Source of the DNA: Acidobacterium sp.
Lineage (GTDB): Bacteria > Acidobacteriota > Vicinamibacteria > Vicinamibacterales > UBA2999
Length of the DNA stretch: 64,000 nt
NCBI GenBank assembly: GCA_002737365.1
Contig: NSIL01000002.1
Span: 1-64,000, forward strand
Direction: 5' to 3'
Position 1 is the stretch's first letter. Every line of letters begins with the position of its first letter. Positions 8,458-16,707 of this stretch are shown piece by piece. Below the pieces are notes generated by a model that saw only the letters and a list, made by a program, of their open reading frames with translations, was not told the origin of the DNA and ran no database searches. The position numbers and the translations under genes were made by a program.

Positions 8458-9095
8458 TACTGTTTCTTGAGCGCGGGGTTCGTGTAGAGCTCGGAAATCG
8501 TGCGTTGCGGATCCGGGCGCACGCTCAGGTAATCGACGTGATCGGGTATGTCAGCCCACCCGTGCGGCGTACCCGCCGGAATAATGATGATGTCGCCGAC
8601 ATTCACCACCTTCCTGACCACATCATCGCCAACGATCGAGCCGCTGCAGGACGGGCCATTGAGGACCTTCGTCACCTGGCTGTCCGGTGCCGACTTGCGC
8701 CCGTTCACCACCTTGCCGCCGGTGACGAGCGTGCCGGATCCGGAAATGATGATGTAGGTCTCGGTCTGTCCCTGGTGCCAGAGGCCGGTCGATGATCCCG
8801 CCGGCACCGCGCCCTTGTCGCCGCACGGTTCCGGGGGCGCTGCCGGCGCAGGGACGGCCGCGCCACCGCCTGCCGCGCCGGCGGGCGGCACACCGCTCTT
8901 GCCGCGATGGATGACGCCGACCGCCAGGTTGGTGTTGCCGACATCGACGTTGACGATCTGTCGATCCACTCCCGGCAGTGCGTTGATCGTCTTGACCTGC
9001 TCGGCGGTGATATACGTCGCGCCCTTGGGGTTCTGCGCCAGCGCGATCACCGGAAACAACAGCGCCGCGGCCGCGCCGAGAACTCGTGACTTCAT
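8457..9095 (-). CDS. Exported cupin-domain protein
   Basis: A 212-residue protein with a signal peptide (MKSRVLGAAAALLFPVIALAQ). A cupin core is visible: LWHQGQTETYIIISGSGTLV as the first motif region (H, E, G pattern) and GDIIIIPAGTPHGWADIPDHVDYL as the second, with the expected His in PAGTPHGW. An Ala/Pro/Gly-rich insert lies at about residues 70-95, with Cys pairs (PEPCGDK, PSCSG) that could be disulfide-bonded in the periplasm. AGGAGGG before the ATG is a good ribosome site. The substrate is unknown; it could be a dioxygenase-like or binding cupin. Confidence 0.78.
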   Translation of the reverse strand: MKSRVLGAAAALLFPVIALAQNPKGATYITAEQVKTINALPGVDRQIVNVDVGNTNLAVGVIHRGKSGVPPAGAAGGGAAVPAPAAPPEPCGDKGAVPAGSSTGLWHQGQTETYIIISGSGTLVTGGKVVNGRKSAPDSQVTKVLNGPSCSGSIVGDDVVRKVVNVGDIIIIPAGTPHGWADIPDHVDYLSVRPDPQRTISELYTNPALKKQ

Positions 9096-9216
9096 GAGGT
9101 GCCCTCCTGCGGCCGATTATGGCAGCAATTGCGCCCGCCGTTAAATGGCGAGTTGCTCCGCCGGCATTGACGTGCGCATCGGCGTGGCCCGGTGACGGTC
9201 ATGGCGCCATGCTATC

Positions 9217-10485
9217 GTGAAAAGTCCAACCCATTTGCCGCCTGCCCCCGATGCGCTCGCCGCTCTTCGTCATTCTTTTGTCCGGTCGTTCGCCGTCGGC
9301 CGCTTCGCGGCGATTGCCGGCTGGCAGATGATCAACGTCGCCGTCGGCTGGATGCTGTACGAGCGCACCGGTGATGCGTGGGCCCTGGGCCTGGTCGGCG
9401 CGGTCGAACTGGCGCCCGTGCTGTTGCTGATGATCGTCGCGGGCAACGCCGCCGATCGGTATCCGCGCCGCAACGTCGGCATCTTCGCGCACTCCCTGCT
9501 GACACTGGTGGCGACCGGGCTGGCACTGGTCTCGGCCGCCAACGGTCCATTGTGGGTCATCTATTCGCTGCTGGCGCTGGTCGGCACGGCGCGGGCGTTT
9601 GCGTCGCCGTCGGTCAACACCATCCTGCCGCAGTTGCTGGCGCCGGCCGAGTTTGCCAACGCCAATGCGTGGCTGTCATCGACCTTCCAGTTGGCGGCGA
9701 TCACCGGACCGGCCATCGGCGGCCTGGTGATCGCGCTCACCGGCGGCGCGACCGGGGCGTTTGCGCTAGCCGCGGTTGGACAGCTCGTCTTCGTGGCGGC
9801 GCTATCGACCATGCCGGTGCGGCGGCCACCGCCCGCGACCGCCCGGCGCAGCGCGAGCGACGTGTTTGCCGGCTTCCACTTCGTCCGCGACCACCCGTTG
9901 TTCCTGGCGGCCATCACGCTGGACCTGTTCGGCGTGCTCTTCGGCGGCGCGGTCGCGTTGCTGCCGATCTATGCGAAAGACATTCTTGCGGTCGGTCCGA
10001 CAGGACTCGGATGGCTGCGCGCCGCGCCCGGGGTCGGCGCGCTGACGATGGCCTTGATCACCACGCGCCTGCAGCCCTGGCAACGCCCCGGCCGCATCCT
10101 GCTGTGGGTGGTCGCCGGCTTCGGGCTGGCGACCATCGGGTTTGGTCTCTCCCGTTCGTTCGCGCTGTCGATGGTGTGCCTGTTCCTCACCGGTGTCTTC
10201 GACAACGTCAGCGTCGTCATTCGCCTGACGCTCGAGCAGACGATCACCCCCGATCACCTGCGCGGGCGCGTCTCGGCGATCAACTACGTGTTCGTTGGCT
10301 TCTCGAATGAGTTCGGGGCGTTTGAGAGTGGCGCGACCGCGGCGTTGTTCGGTCCCACGCTGTCGGTGGTCGGCGGCGGACTGGCGACGTTGCTGGTGGT
10401 GGTGATGGCACAGACGGTGTGGCCGCAACTGGCGCGGATTGGACCGTTACACACCTTGGCACCGGACAAAACCCTGTCGCCCTAG
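9217..10485 (+). CDS. MFS transporter (MFS_3 / EntS-like exporter)
   Basis: A 422-residue polytopic membrane protein with about 12 hydrophobic segments. Landmarks of the MFS_3/EntS-type group are GWQMINVAVGWMLYERTGDAWALGLVGAVELAPVL at the first helices, the loop motif GNAADRYPRRNVG, and TITPDHLRGRVSAINYVFVG in the second half. Such proteins export siderophores, drugs or metabolites by proton antiport. The GTG at 9217 overlaps a TATCGT box, so the true start could be slightly downstream. It stands alone between the cupin gene and putA-like gene, so no substrate can be inferred. Confidence 0.85.
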   Translation: MKSPTHLPPAPDALAALRHSFVRSFAVGRFAAIAGWQMINVAVGWMLYERTGDAWALGLVGAVELAPVLLLMIVAGNAADRYPRRNVGIFAHSLLTLVATGLALVSAANGPLWVIYSLLALVGTARAFASPSVNTILPQLLAPAEFANANAWLSSTFQLAAITGPAIGGLVIALTGGATGAFALAAVGQLVFVAALSTMPVRRPPPATARRSASDVFAGFHFVRDHPLFLAAITLDLFGVLFGGAVALLPIYAKDILAVGPTGLGWLRAAPGVGALTMALITTRLQPWQRPGRILLWVVAGFGLATIGFGLSRSFALSMVCLFLTGVFDNVSVVIRLTLEQTITPDHLRGRVSAINYVFVGFSNEFGAFESGATAALFGPTLSVVGGGLATLLVVVMAQTVWPQLARIGPLHTLAPDKTLSP

Positions 10486-10487
10486 TG

Positions 10488-10528
10488 TCAGCGAAGGACT
10501 TGTCCTCCGTAGCTTTAGCGAAGGAGGG
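10488..10528. repeat. Intergenic hairpin repeat with AGCGAAGGA units
   Basis: AGCGAAGGA occurs twice (about 10492 and 10517) around TCCTCCGTAGCT, so CCTCC/GGAGG and AGC-type arms can form a hairpin. It fills the gap between the MFS stop and the proline dehydrogenase promoter. It looks like a dispersed palindromic element rather than a coding segment. Confidence 0.45.
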
Positions 10529-10534
10529 TAGGAT
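10529..10534 (+). promoter_or_regulatory. -10 box TAGGAT for proline dehydrogenase
   Basis: TAGGAT ends 9 nt before the ATG at 10544. AAGGAGG upstream is too far away (17 nt) to be the ribosome site, so transcription would begin at or very close to the start codon. Confidence 0.45.
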
Positions 10535-10543
10535 GGTCTCGAC

Positions 10544-11473
10544 ATGAGCATCGCGCGTACCCTGCTCCTAAAAGCATCCGACAGCGCCTGGCTTCGCGAA
10601 AACGCCACCAAGGCGCCGTTTGTCCGCCGTGCCGTTTCCCGGTTCATGCCGGGCGAATCGTTCGACGACATGATCGTCGCCGCCCGGACGATGGCCGCCG
10701 AGGGCGTCACGGCGTTGTGCACCCGGCTGGGCGAGAACGTCAAGGATCTGGCCGAGGCCGACGGTGTGGCCCGTCACTACCTCGAGGGCATTGCCCGCAT
10801 TCACACGCTGAACCTGGCGTGCGAGCCGTCGCTCAAGCTGACGCAACTCGGACTCGACATCGATCGCGAGCTGGCCTACGGTCACCTGCGCGACCTGGGC
10901 GCTCGCGCGCACGCCGCCGGCAACTACCTGTGGATCGACATGGAGCAATCGCACTATGTCGACATCACGCTCGACTTGACGCGCCGCCTGCGAAGCGAGT
11001 TCCCACGCGTCGGCGTGTGCCTGCAGGCCTACCTCTATCGTACCCGCGAAGACCTGGTCGAGCTGATGGCGCGCGGCGTCGGTATTCGCCTGGTCAAGGG
11101 CGCCTACAACGAGCCGGCCGAGGTGGCGTTCCCGAAGAAGAGCGACGTGGATGCGAACTACTACGCGCTGGCGCAACTGATGCTGGCTGCCGGCTCGCGC
11201 GCGAGCGGGGCGCGCGCGGTGTTTGGCACGCACGATGCCCAGCTGATCGACAGCATCCGCCGGCACGCCGCGGCGACCGGCGTGACGCCCGCCGAGTTCG
11301 AGATTCACATGCTCTACGGCATCCAGAAGGCCACCCAGCTTCGTCTCGCGCGGGATGGCGCGTCGGTGCGTGTGTTGATCGCCTACGGCGCCTACTGGTT
11401 CCCCTGGTACATGCGCCGCCTGGCCGAACGGCCCGCCAACGTGTGGTTCGTTGCCAAGAGCCTGTTCGGTTAA
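10544..11473 (+). CDS. Proline dehydrogenase (monofunctional)
   Basis: A 309-residue FAD-dependent TIM barrel oxidising proline to pyrroline-5-carboxylate and passing electrons to quinone. Motifs are MEQSHYVDITLDL, VGVCLQAYLYRT, GIRLVKGAYNEP (the characteristic ProDH lysine region), FGTHD, FEIHMLYGI and the C-terminal substrate-binding YGAYWFPWYMRRLAERPAN. The length matches the short monofunctional family (as in Thermus) rather than the bifunctional PutA. No pyrroline-5-carboxylate dehydrogenase is adjacent. A short promoter box precedes the start; a hairpin follows the stop. Confidence 0.93.
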   Translation: MSIARTLLLKASDSAWLRENATKAPFVRRAVSRFMPGESFDDMIVAARTMAAEGVTALCTRLGENVKDLAEADGVARHYLEGIARIHTLNLACEPSLKLTQLGLDIDRELAYGHLRDLGARAHAAGNYLWIDMEQSHYVDITLDLTRRLRSEFPRVGVCLQAYLYRTREDLVELMARGVGIRLVKGAYNEPAEVAFPKKSDVDANYYALAQLMLAAGSRASGARAVFGTHDAQLIDSIRRHAAATGVTPAEFEIHMLYGIQKATQLRLARDGASVRVLIAYGAYWFPWYMRRLAERPANVWFVAKSLFG

Positions 11474-11488
11474 GGCAGCTAGGCCGTG

Positions 11489-11512
11489 GGGACAAACCTT
11501 CAGATTTGTCCC
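11489..11512. repeat. GGGACAAA / TTTGTCCC hairpin
   Basis: Arms GGGACAAA (11489-11496) and TTTGTCCC (11505-11512) enclose CCTTCAGA. It lies 15 nt after the proline dehydrogenase stop and may act as its terminator. A sequence-related hairpin (CGAACCTTCAGGTTTG) occurs at 61631-61651, so this is a dispersed element. Confidence 0.6.
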
Positions 11513-11522
11513 GGGACCCCGG

Positions 11523-11528
11523 TATGAT
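11523..11528 (+). promoter_or_regulatory. -10 box TATGAT, leaderless start
   Basis: TATGAT ends exactly 6 nt before the ATG at 11535 and no Shine-Dalgarno is present. The predicted first transcribed base is the A of the start codon or close to it. Confidence 0.6.
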
Positions 11529-11534
11529 CACTCC

Positions 11535-11828
11535 ATGAACGACGAACCAAAGAGCGCGCTCGAGTTGGCAATGGCGCGGCTGAAGAAACAGGATGCCGAC
11601 GCCGGCGTGATCGAGCATCCGTTGACCAACGACCAGAAGAACGAGATCGGCGAGATTCGCAAGACCTACGCCGCCAAGCTGGCGCAGGAAGAAATTCTCT
11701 ACCAGTCGAAGCTGGCCGGCTCGGTCGACTTCGAGCAACGCCAGACCATGGACGAGCACTATCGGCGTGACGTCGAGCGCCTGAATCACGAGCGCGATCG
11801 CAAGGTCGAGAAAATTCGAAACGCCTGA
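11535..11828 (+). CDS. Small charged coiled-coil protein, function unknown
   Basis: A 97-residue, highly charged protein with no signal or membrane segment. From about residue 35 it is almost continuously helical with heptad-like spacing (EIGEIRKTYAAKLAQEE, then DEHYRRDVERLNHERDRKVEKI), suggesting a coiled coil. I start at 11535, not at the track start 11451, because the upstream extension overlaps proline dehydrogenase and TATGAT lies 6 nt before this ATG. Its stop overlaps the globin start by one base (TGATG), so the two are co-translated. I do not recognise the family. Confidence 0.7.
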   Translation: MNDEPKSALELAMARLKKQDADAGVIEHPLTNDQKNEIGEIRKTYAAKLAQEEILYQSKLAGSVDFEQRQTMDEHYRRDVERLNHERDRKVEKIRNA

Positions 11829-12208
11829 TGGTCGCGGACGGTGACATCTACGCCCTGATCGGCGAAGACGGTTTCGCGCGGCTGGTGGCCGCCTTCTACG
11901 CGCAGGTGCCAGGCGACGACCTCCTGGGTCCCATGTATCCGGCCGACGACATGGCCGGTGCCGAGGAGCGGCTGCGCGATTTCCTGGTCGGCCGTTTCGG
12001 CGGTCCGCCGCGCTACGAAGAAAGCCGCGGGCATCCGCGCCTGCGCATGCGGCACCATCCCTACAAGCTGGATCAGGCGGCCCGCGATCGCTGGGTGCAG
12101 TTGATGGACCACGCGCTTGATCAGGCGACGCTCCCCGCGGAGGTCACGCCGTTCCTGCGCGAGTTCTTCCACGGCACCGCGACGTTCCTGATGAATAGTC
12201 GCCAGTAG
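11828..12208 (+). CDS. Truncated (2-on-2) hemoglobin, group II-like
   Basis: A 126-residue globin. The pattern IGEDGFARLVAAFYAQVPGDDLLGPMYP is the A-B-C/E region of group II truncated hemoglobins; RFGGPPRYEESRGHPRLRMRH carries the proximal-histidine segment, and the C-terminus FLREFFHGTATFLMN is the last helix. Such proteins bind oxygen or nitric oxide and are linked to detoxification or respiration. It is translationally coupled to the small coiled-coil gene before it. Two overlapping hairpins follow. Confidence 0.9.
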   Translation: MVADGDIYALIGEDGFARLVAAFYAQVPGDDLLGPMYPADDMAGAEERLRDFLVGRFGGPPRYEESRGHPRLRMRHHPYKLDQAARDRWVQLMDHALDQATLPAEVTPFLREFFHGTATFLMNSRQ

Positions 12209-12239
12209 CGGTCAAAAGGAGACCGGCAGGATCTCGAAG

Positions 12240-12278
12240 GCGCCCGCAGCGGGCGCTGACACCCCGCCTGGTGTCAGC
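12240..12278. terminator. Two overlapping, mutually exclusive hairpins
   Basis: GCGCCCGC-A-GCGGGCGC (12240-12256) and GCTGACACC-N6-GGTGTCAGC (12255-12278) share two bases, so only one can form fully at a time. They follow the globin stop by about 31 nt. No T-run is present. The remaining bases to the next start (12279-12379) hold TCTGCGGC repeats and GGAGG at 12368, the ribosome site of the next gene. Confidence 0.5.
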
Positions 12279-12379
12279 GAGCCCCTCACCATCTGCGGCT
12301 GTGATTAGTTGATATCTGCGGCGTCTGCGGCTAGGCTTAGGCCGTTCTTTCATACCAGTCGGTACTCGGAGGCGGCCTC

Positions 12380-13183
12380 ATGCAGGTAATTCCGGTCACG
12401 GCTGTCCATCGCGGCTTCGGGCAAACGTCCCGCAAAGACGCGTGGTGGGCAGCACCTCTCGGCGTGTTCCTCGGTCTCTCGGCTTTCGTTGTTTACGCGA
12501 CATGGGCGGCGTTCCAAGGTGAGCACTACCACTTTGGCCCATACCTTTCGCCGTTCTACGCGCCGGAGTTGTGGGGCGCCTCGCCGCACGCCTGGTTCGG
12601 CCCCAAGCCGGCCTGGTGGCCTGCGGTGGTGCCGTTTTCGCCAGCCCTGTTGATCCTGCCGTTCCCCGGCGGCTTTCGCTTCACCTGTTATTACTACCGT
12701 GGCGCCTACTACAAGGCGTTCTGGGCCGACCCGCCGTCGTGCGCCGTCGGCGAGCCGCGCAAGAGTTATCTCGGCGAGAATTCGTTCCCGCTGATCCTGC
12801 AAAACGCTCACCGCTTCTTCATGTGGGTGGCCATCATTTTCATCGGCTTCCTGGCCTACGACGTGTGGGTGGCGATGTGGTTTACCAACGACACGACCGG
12901 CGTCAAGGAGTTCGGCCTCGGCGTCGGCACCATCGTGCTGGCCGTCAACGTCGGCCTGCTCGGCAGCTACACCTGGGGCTGCCACGTGCTGCGCCACGTC
13001 GTCGGCGGCCGCAAGGATGAGATCTCGAAGTCGCCGGTGTGCGACCTGGCTTACTCGTGCGTCACCAGCCTGAACGTGCGGCACCAGTTGTTTGCGTGGT
13101 GCAGCCTGTTCTCGGTGATGGGCGCCGACGTCTACGTCCGCCTGTGCTCGATGGGCATCATCACTGATCTGAGGCTGTTCTAA
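12380..13183 (+). CDS. Succinate dehydrogenase membrane-anchor subunit (Sdh1-like, Cys/His-rich)
   Basis: A 267-residue membrane protein with about five hydrophobic segments (near 25-45, 80-95, 140-168, 180-200, 235-255). It precedes the flavoprotein and iron-sulfur subunits and overlaps the former by one base (TAATG), so it is the quinone-site anchor. It is not the small SdhC/SdhD pair of Proteobacteria; length and the segment PFPGGFRFTCYYYRGAYYKAF resemble the anchor of actinobacterial Sdh1. Cys103, Cys121, His144, Cys201, His202 and His206 are candidate cofactor ligands (inference). GGAGG lies before the ATG. Confidence 0.78.
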   Translation: MQVIPVTAVHRGFGQTSRKDAWWAAPLGVFLGLSAFVVYATWAAFQGEHYHFGPYLSPFYAPELWGASPHAWFGPKPAWWPAVVPFSPALLILPFPGGFRFTCYYYRGAYYKAFWADPPSCAVGEPRKSYLGENSFPLILQNAHRFFMWVAIIFIGFLAYDVWVAMWFTNDTTGVKEFGLGVGTIVLAVNVGLLGSYTWGCHVLRHVVGGRKDEISKSPVCDLAYSCVTSLNVRHQLFAWCSLFSVMGADVYVRLCSMGIITDLRLF

Positions 13184-15000
13184 TGGCGGCGCACGCAACC
13201 TACTCCTACGACGTCCTGGTGATCGGGGCGGGCGGGGCCGGCCTGCGCGCGGCGATCGAGGCCGCCGGCGCCGGCGTGTCGGTGGGTCTGATCTGCAAGT
13301 CGCTGTTGGGCAAGGCGCACACGGTGATGGCCGAAGGCGGCATGGCCGCGGCCATGGCGCACAACGACGATCGCGACAGTTGGCAGGTGCACTTCGCCGA
13401 CACCATGCGCGGCGGTCAGTACGTCAACAACTGGCGCATGGCCGAGATTCACGCCCAGGAGGCGCCGGATCGGGTTCGCGAACTCGAAGCCTGGGGCGCC
13501 GTGTTCGACCGGACACCTGACGGCCGCATCAACCAGCGCAACTTCGGCGGCCATCGCTACCCGCGCCTGGCGCACGTCGGCGATCGCACCGGCCTGGAGC
13601 TGATCCGGACGCTACAGGATCACACCACCTATCTCGGCGTCACCGTGCACATGGAACACACGGTGATCGAGCTCATTCTCGACGGCGGTCGGGCCGCCGG
13701 TGTGCTGGCCTACGACCGCGAGCGTGGCCGCTTCCACGTCTTTACCGCCAAGGCCATCGTGATGGCCACCGGCGGAGCGGGCCGCGCCTTCAAGATCACC
13801 AGCAACAGTTGGGAAGGCACCGGTGATGGCCATGCGCTGGCCTATCGCGCCGGCGCCGAGCTCATCGACATGGAGTTCATCCAGTTCCACCCCACTGGCA
13901 TGGTGTGGCCGCCGAGCGTGCGCGGCATTCTGGTGACCGAGGGCGTACGTGGTGAAGGCGGCGTGTTGCGCAACAGCGAAGGCCGCCGCTTCATGTTCGA
14001 CGACATCCCGGACAACTACAAGCCACAGACCGCCGCCGATGCGGAAGAGGGCTGGCGTTATGTCATGCAGGACAAGACCGCGCGGCGTCCGCCCGAACTG
14101 CTGACCCGCGATCACGTCGCCCGCTGCATCAATCGCGAGGTCAAGGCCGGACGCGGTTCTCCCCACGGCGGCGTGTTCCTCGACATTGCCTGGATCAAAG
14201 ACAAGATCGCCGATGCCCCGGCCCACATCAAGCGCAAGCTCCCGAGCATGTATCACCAGTTCAAGGAACTGGCGGACCTCGACATCACGACGACGGCCAT
14301 GGAAGTGGGCCCGACGACGCACTACATCATGGGGGGCATTCGGGTCGACGCCGACTCGCAGGAGTCGACCATCCCGGGCCTGTTTGCCGCCGGCGAGTGC
14401 GCGGCCGGCATCAACGGCGCCAATCGGTTGGGCGGCAACTCGCTGTCGGATCTGATCGTGTTCGGCAAGCGGGCCGGTGAATATGCCGCGCAACTCGCGC
14501 GGAAGAGTGCTGCACCGAAAGTGGATGAGGGCGCGGCGGAGCGCTCGATCACGGCGTCGCTCGCGCCGTTCGACCGCGGGAACGCCGGCGAGAATCCGTA
14601 TAAGGTGCAGCAGGATCTGCAGGACGCCATGCAGGCGCTCGTCGGCATCGTCCGCAACGAAGGCGAAATGCAGGAGGCGGTGCAGAAGCTGGCCGGCTTC
14701 AACGCGCGGGCCGCGCGCGCCGGCGTTGATGGCCACCGCGAGTACAACTCCGGGTGGCATACCTGCATCGACCTGCGAAACCTGCTCGATTGCGCGGAGG
14801 CGATCGCCCGCTCGGCGATTGAACGCAAGGAAAGCCGCGGCGGACACTTCCGCGAGGACTACCCGGACAAGGTCGCCGAGTTCGGCACCTTCAACATCGC
14901 GACCACCCGACAGCCGGATGGCTCGATGAGAGTGTCGCGCCTTCCGCTGAAGGAACTCCCGGCACATCTGAAGCAGGTCATCGAGGAGCAAAAGCAGTGA
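13183..15000 (+). CDS. sdhA: Succinate dehydrogenase / fumarate reductase flavoprotein subunit
   Basis: A 605-residue FAD subunit oxidising succinate to fumarate on the cytoplasmic side. Motifs are the N-terminal Rossmann GAGGAGLRAAIEAA, the flavinylation region KAHTVMAEGGMAAAM with the expected His, QFHPTGM, the catalytic loop TEGVRGEGGVL, and the late FAD segment FAAGECAAGINGANRLGGNSL. The C-terminal helical domain includes the conserved RKESRGGHFREDYP. The following iron-sulfur gene starts within its stop codon (GTGA overlap). Order anchor-flavoprotein-iron-sulfur fits Sdh1-type operons. Direction (Sdh or Frd) cannot be read from sequence alone; the aerobic context favours Sdh. Confidence 0.92.
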   Translation: MAAHATYSYDVLVIGAGGAGLRAAIEAAGAGVSVGLICKSLLGKAHTVMAEGGMAAAMAHNDDRDSWQVHFADTMRGGQYVNNWRMAEIHAQEAPDRVRELEAWGAVFDRTPDGRINQRNFGGHRYPRLAHVGDRTGLELIRTLQDHTTYLGVTVHMEHTVIELILDGGRAAGVLAYDRERGRFHVFTAKAIVMATGGAGRAFKITSNSWEGTGDGHALAYRAGAELIDMEFIQFHPTGMVWPPSVRGILVTEGVRGEGGVLRNSEGRRFMFDDIPDNYKPQTAADAEEGWRYVMQDKTARRPPELLTRDHVARCINREVKAGRGSPHGGVFLDIAWIKDKIADAPAHIKRKLPSMYHQFKELADLDITTTAMEVGPTTHYIMGGIRVDADSQESTIPGLFAAGECAAGINGANRLGGNSLSDLIVFGKRAGEYAAQLARKSAAPKVDEGAAERSITASLAPFDRGNAGENPYKVQQDLQDAMQALVGIVRNEGEMQEAVQKLAGFNARAARAGVDGHREYNSGWHTCIDLRNLLDCAEAIARSAIERKESRGGHFREDYPDKVAEFGTFNIATTRQPDGSMRVSRLPLKELPAHLKQVIEEQKQ

Positions 15001-15743
15001 GCCAGGCGACCTTTCGGATTTGGCGCAGCGAACCCGGTGGCGGCGCCGGGAAGTTCGTCGACTACACGACCGAGATTTCCGAAGGCATGGTCGTGCTCGA
15101 CGCGGTCCACAAGGTGCAGGCGGAACAAGCGCCCGACCTGGCGTGCCGCTGGAACTGCAAGGCGGGCAAGTGCGGGTCCTGCTCGGCCGAGATCAACGGC
15201 AAGCCACGGCTGATGTGCATGAGCCGACTCAACTCGCTCGACCTGACCGAGCCGGTCACCGTCGAGCCGATGCGGACGTTTCCGTTGATCAAAGACCTGG
15301 TCACCGACGTGTCGTGGAACTTCCGGGTCAAGAAGGGGCTGAAGAAGTTCAAGCCCCGCCAGCCCGACGCCGCGGACGGCACCTGGCGGATGGCGCAGCG
15401 CGACGTCGACCGCGTTCAGGAATTCCGCAAGTGCATCGAGTGCTTCCTGTGCCAGGACGTCTGCCACGTGTTGCGCGATCACGACAAGCACGAAGAGTTC
15501 ATCGGCCCGCGCTTCCTGCTCTACTCTGCGGCGCTCGAGATGCATCCGCTCGACAGCGACGACCGGCTGCAGGATCTCAAGGACCAGAACGGGATTGGCT
15601 ACTGCAACATCACCAAGTGCTGCACCAAGGTCTGTCCCGAGCACATTCACATCACCGATAACGCGATCATCCCGCTCAAGGAGCGGGTGGTGGATCGGTT
15701 CTATGACCCGGTGACCCGGTTGTTGCGAATGATTACCGGTTAA
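14997..15743 (+). CDS. sdhB: Succinate dehydrogenase iron-sulfur subunit
   Basis: A 248-residue protein with three cluster-binding regions: CRWNCKAGKCGSCS plus a later Cys (LMCMSRL) for the 2Fe-2S cluster, CIECFLCQDVCH for the 4Fe-4S cluster, and CNITKCCTKVCPEHI for the 3Fe-4S cluster. It transfers electrons from FAD to the membrane anchor. It starts at a GTG overlapping the sdhA stop by 4 nt. The residues between the plant-ferredoxin-like domain and the C-terminal domain are of normal length for the family. Confidence 0.93.
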   Translation: MSQATFRIWRSEPGGGAGKFVDYTTEISEGMVVLDAVHKVQAEQAPDLACRWNCKAGKCGSCSAEINGKPRLMCMSRLNSLDLTEPVTVEPMRTFPLIKDLVTDVSWNFRVKKGLKKFKPRQPDAADGTWRMAQRDVDRVQEFRKCIECFLCQDVCHVLRDHDKHEEFIGPRFLLYSAALEMHPLDSDDRLQDLKDQNGIGYCNITKCCTKVCPEHIHITDNAIIPLKERVVDRFYDPVTRLLRMITG

Positions 15744-15760
15744 CGATCAGGGAAGCTGCC

Positions 15761-16264
15761 ATGTTTGATCTGAAGCGGCTCTCGACGGCGGCAATTCCTG
15801 CGGCGCTGGCCAAGGCGGAACGCTATCGGCTGCTGAACGAACCGGAGGAGGCGCAGAGCATCTGCGAAGATGTCCTGCAGGCCGACCCGGCGAACGCCGA
15901 CGCGGTCCGCACCTTGATTCTCGCCCTCACCGACTCGTTCCCGCATCAGGACGGCAAGACCGTGCGGCGTGCACAGGACCTGGTGGCGAAGCTGCCCTCT
16001 GAATACGAGCGCGCTTACGTTGGCGGCCTGGTGGCCGAGCGCCGGGCGCGCGCGCTGCTCGGCAAGGGCGGTCCCGGCCGCACGCTGCCGGCCGGTGACT
16101 GGCTGAGGGAAGCGATGAAGGCTTTCGAACGCGCCGAGTCCGTCAAGCCGGCGGACAACGACGATGCGTTGCTGCGGTGGAACGCGTGTGCACGGCTGTT
16201 CCAGAAGCATCCCGAGCTGATGATGGTGGACGATGAGCGCACCGCGCCGGTGATGCTGGAATAA
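15761..16264 (+). CDS. TPR-like helical protein of unknown function
   Basis: A 167-residue soluble helical protein starting 18 nt after sdhB. The segments ALAKAERYRLLNEPEEAQSI and QADPANADAVRTLILALTD resemble TPR helices, and a second helical pair lies around residues 125-155. It lacks a signal peptide. Position suggests co-transcription with the sdh genes; a role in assembly is only a guess. I do not recognise a named family. Confidence 0.6.
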   Translation: MFDLKRLSTAAIPAALAKAERYRLLNEPEEAQSICEDVLQADPANADAVRTLILALTDSFPHQDGKTVRRAQDLVAKLPSEYERAYVGGLVAERRARALLGKGGPGRTLPAGDWLREAMKAFERAESVKPADNDDALLRWNACARLFQKHPELMMVDDERTAPVMLE

Positions 16265-16336
16265 CGGAGCGCTTGGCACGTCCGCCCCGCAAGACAAACG
16301 ATTACAAGCGCCCAGCCCTGATTTGTGGCGCGCCAC

Positions 16337-16344
16337 TATAGAAT
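16337..16344 (+). promoter_or_regulatory. -10 box TATAGAAT
   Basis: TATAGAAT lies about 55 nt upstream of the ATG at 16399, giving a true 5' leader, and AGGAG at 16384-16388 is a ribosome site. No convincing -35 element is visible. Confidence 0.45.
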
Positions 16345-16398
16345 ATGAGGGTATCTGAATTTAGATCGGGACTCATTTTCTTCAGGAGACCAGCGTCC

Positions 16399-16707
16399 AT
16401 GTTCGATAATTTGAACGGTAGCGGCCTCGATCGTCGCGGTTTTCTCCGCGGTTCGGCGATGTTTGCCACGGCCATCGGCGTGGCCGTGCTGCCAGCGTTC
16501 GCGCAGGAGCCGCAGCAGAAGCCCGAACCAGAGAAGAAGAAGGAAGAGCCGAAGGATCCCTTCGCCGACGGCGACAAGAAGGACGACAAGAAGCTGGTCG
16601 ACGCCGAGGGCCGCGAATACCGGGTCTGCCCGCAGTGTGCCTACAACATGTATAAGCAGGGTCGCATGTGGGTGTGCGAGAACTGTGGTTACAGCTACGT
16701 CGAATAG
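16399..16707 (+). CDS. Tat-exported zinc-ribbon protein
   Basis: A 102-residue protein. The start at 16399 is chosen over the track start 16345 because AGGAG precedes it and it places a twin-arginine signal (LDRRGFLRGSAMFATAIGVAVLPAFAQ) at the N-terminus. After a Lys/Glu/Pro-rich linker (about residues 38-65) comes a compact zinc ribbon: CPQCAYNMYKQGRMWVCENC. The Tat signal implies export of the folded metal-bound domain. The function is unknown; it could be a redox or metal-handling protein. Confidence 0.72.
   Translation: MFDNLNGSGLDRRGFLRGSAMFATAIGVAVLPAFAQEPQQKPEPEKKKEEPKDPFADGDKKDDKKLVDAEGREYRVCPQCAYNMYKQGRMWVCENCGYSYVE

Noticed and set aside
13612-14991. 459-aa minus-strand ORF under sdhA
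   Set aside because: Antisense shadow; sdhA is complete on the plus strand.
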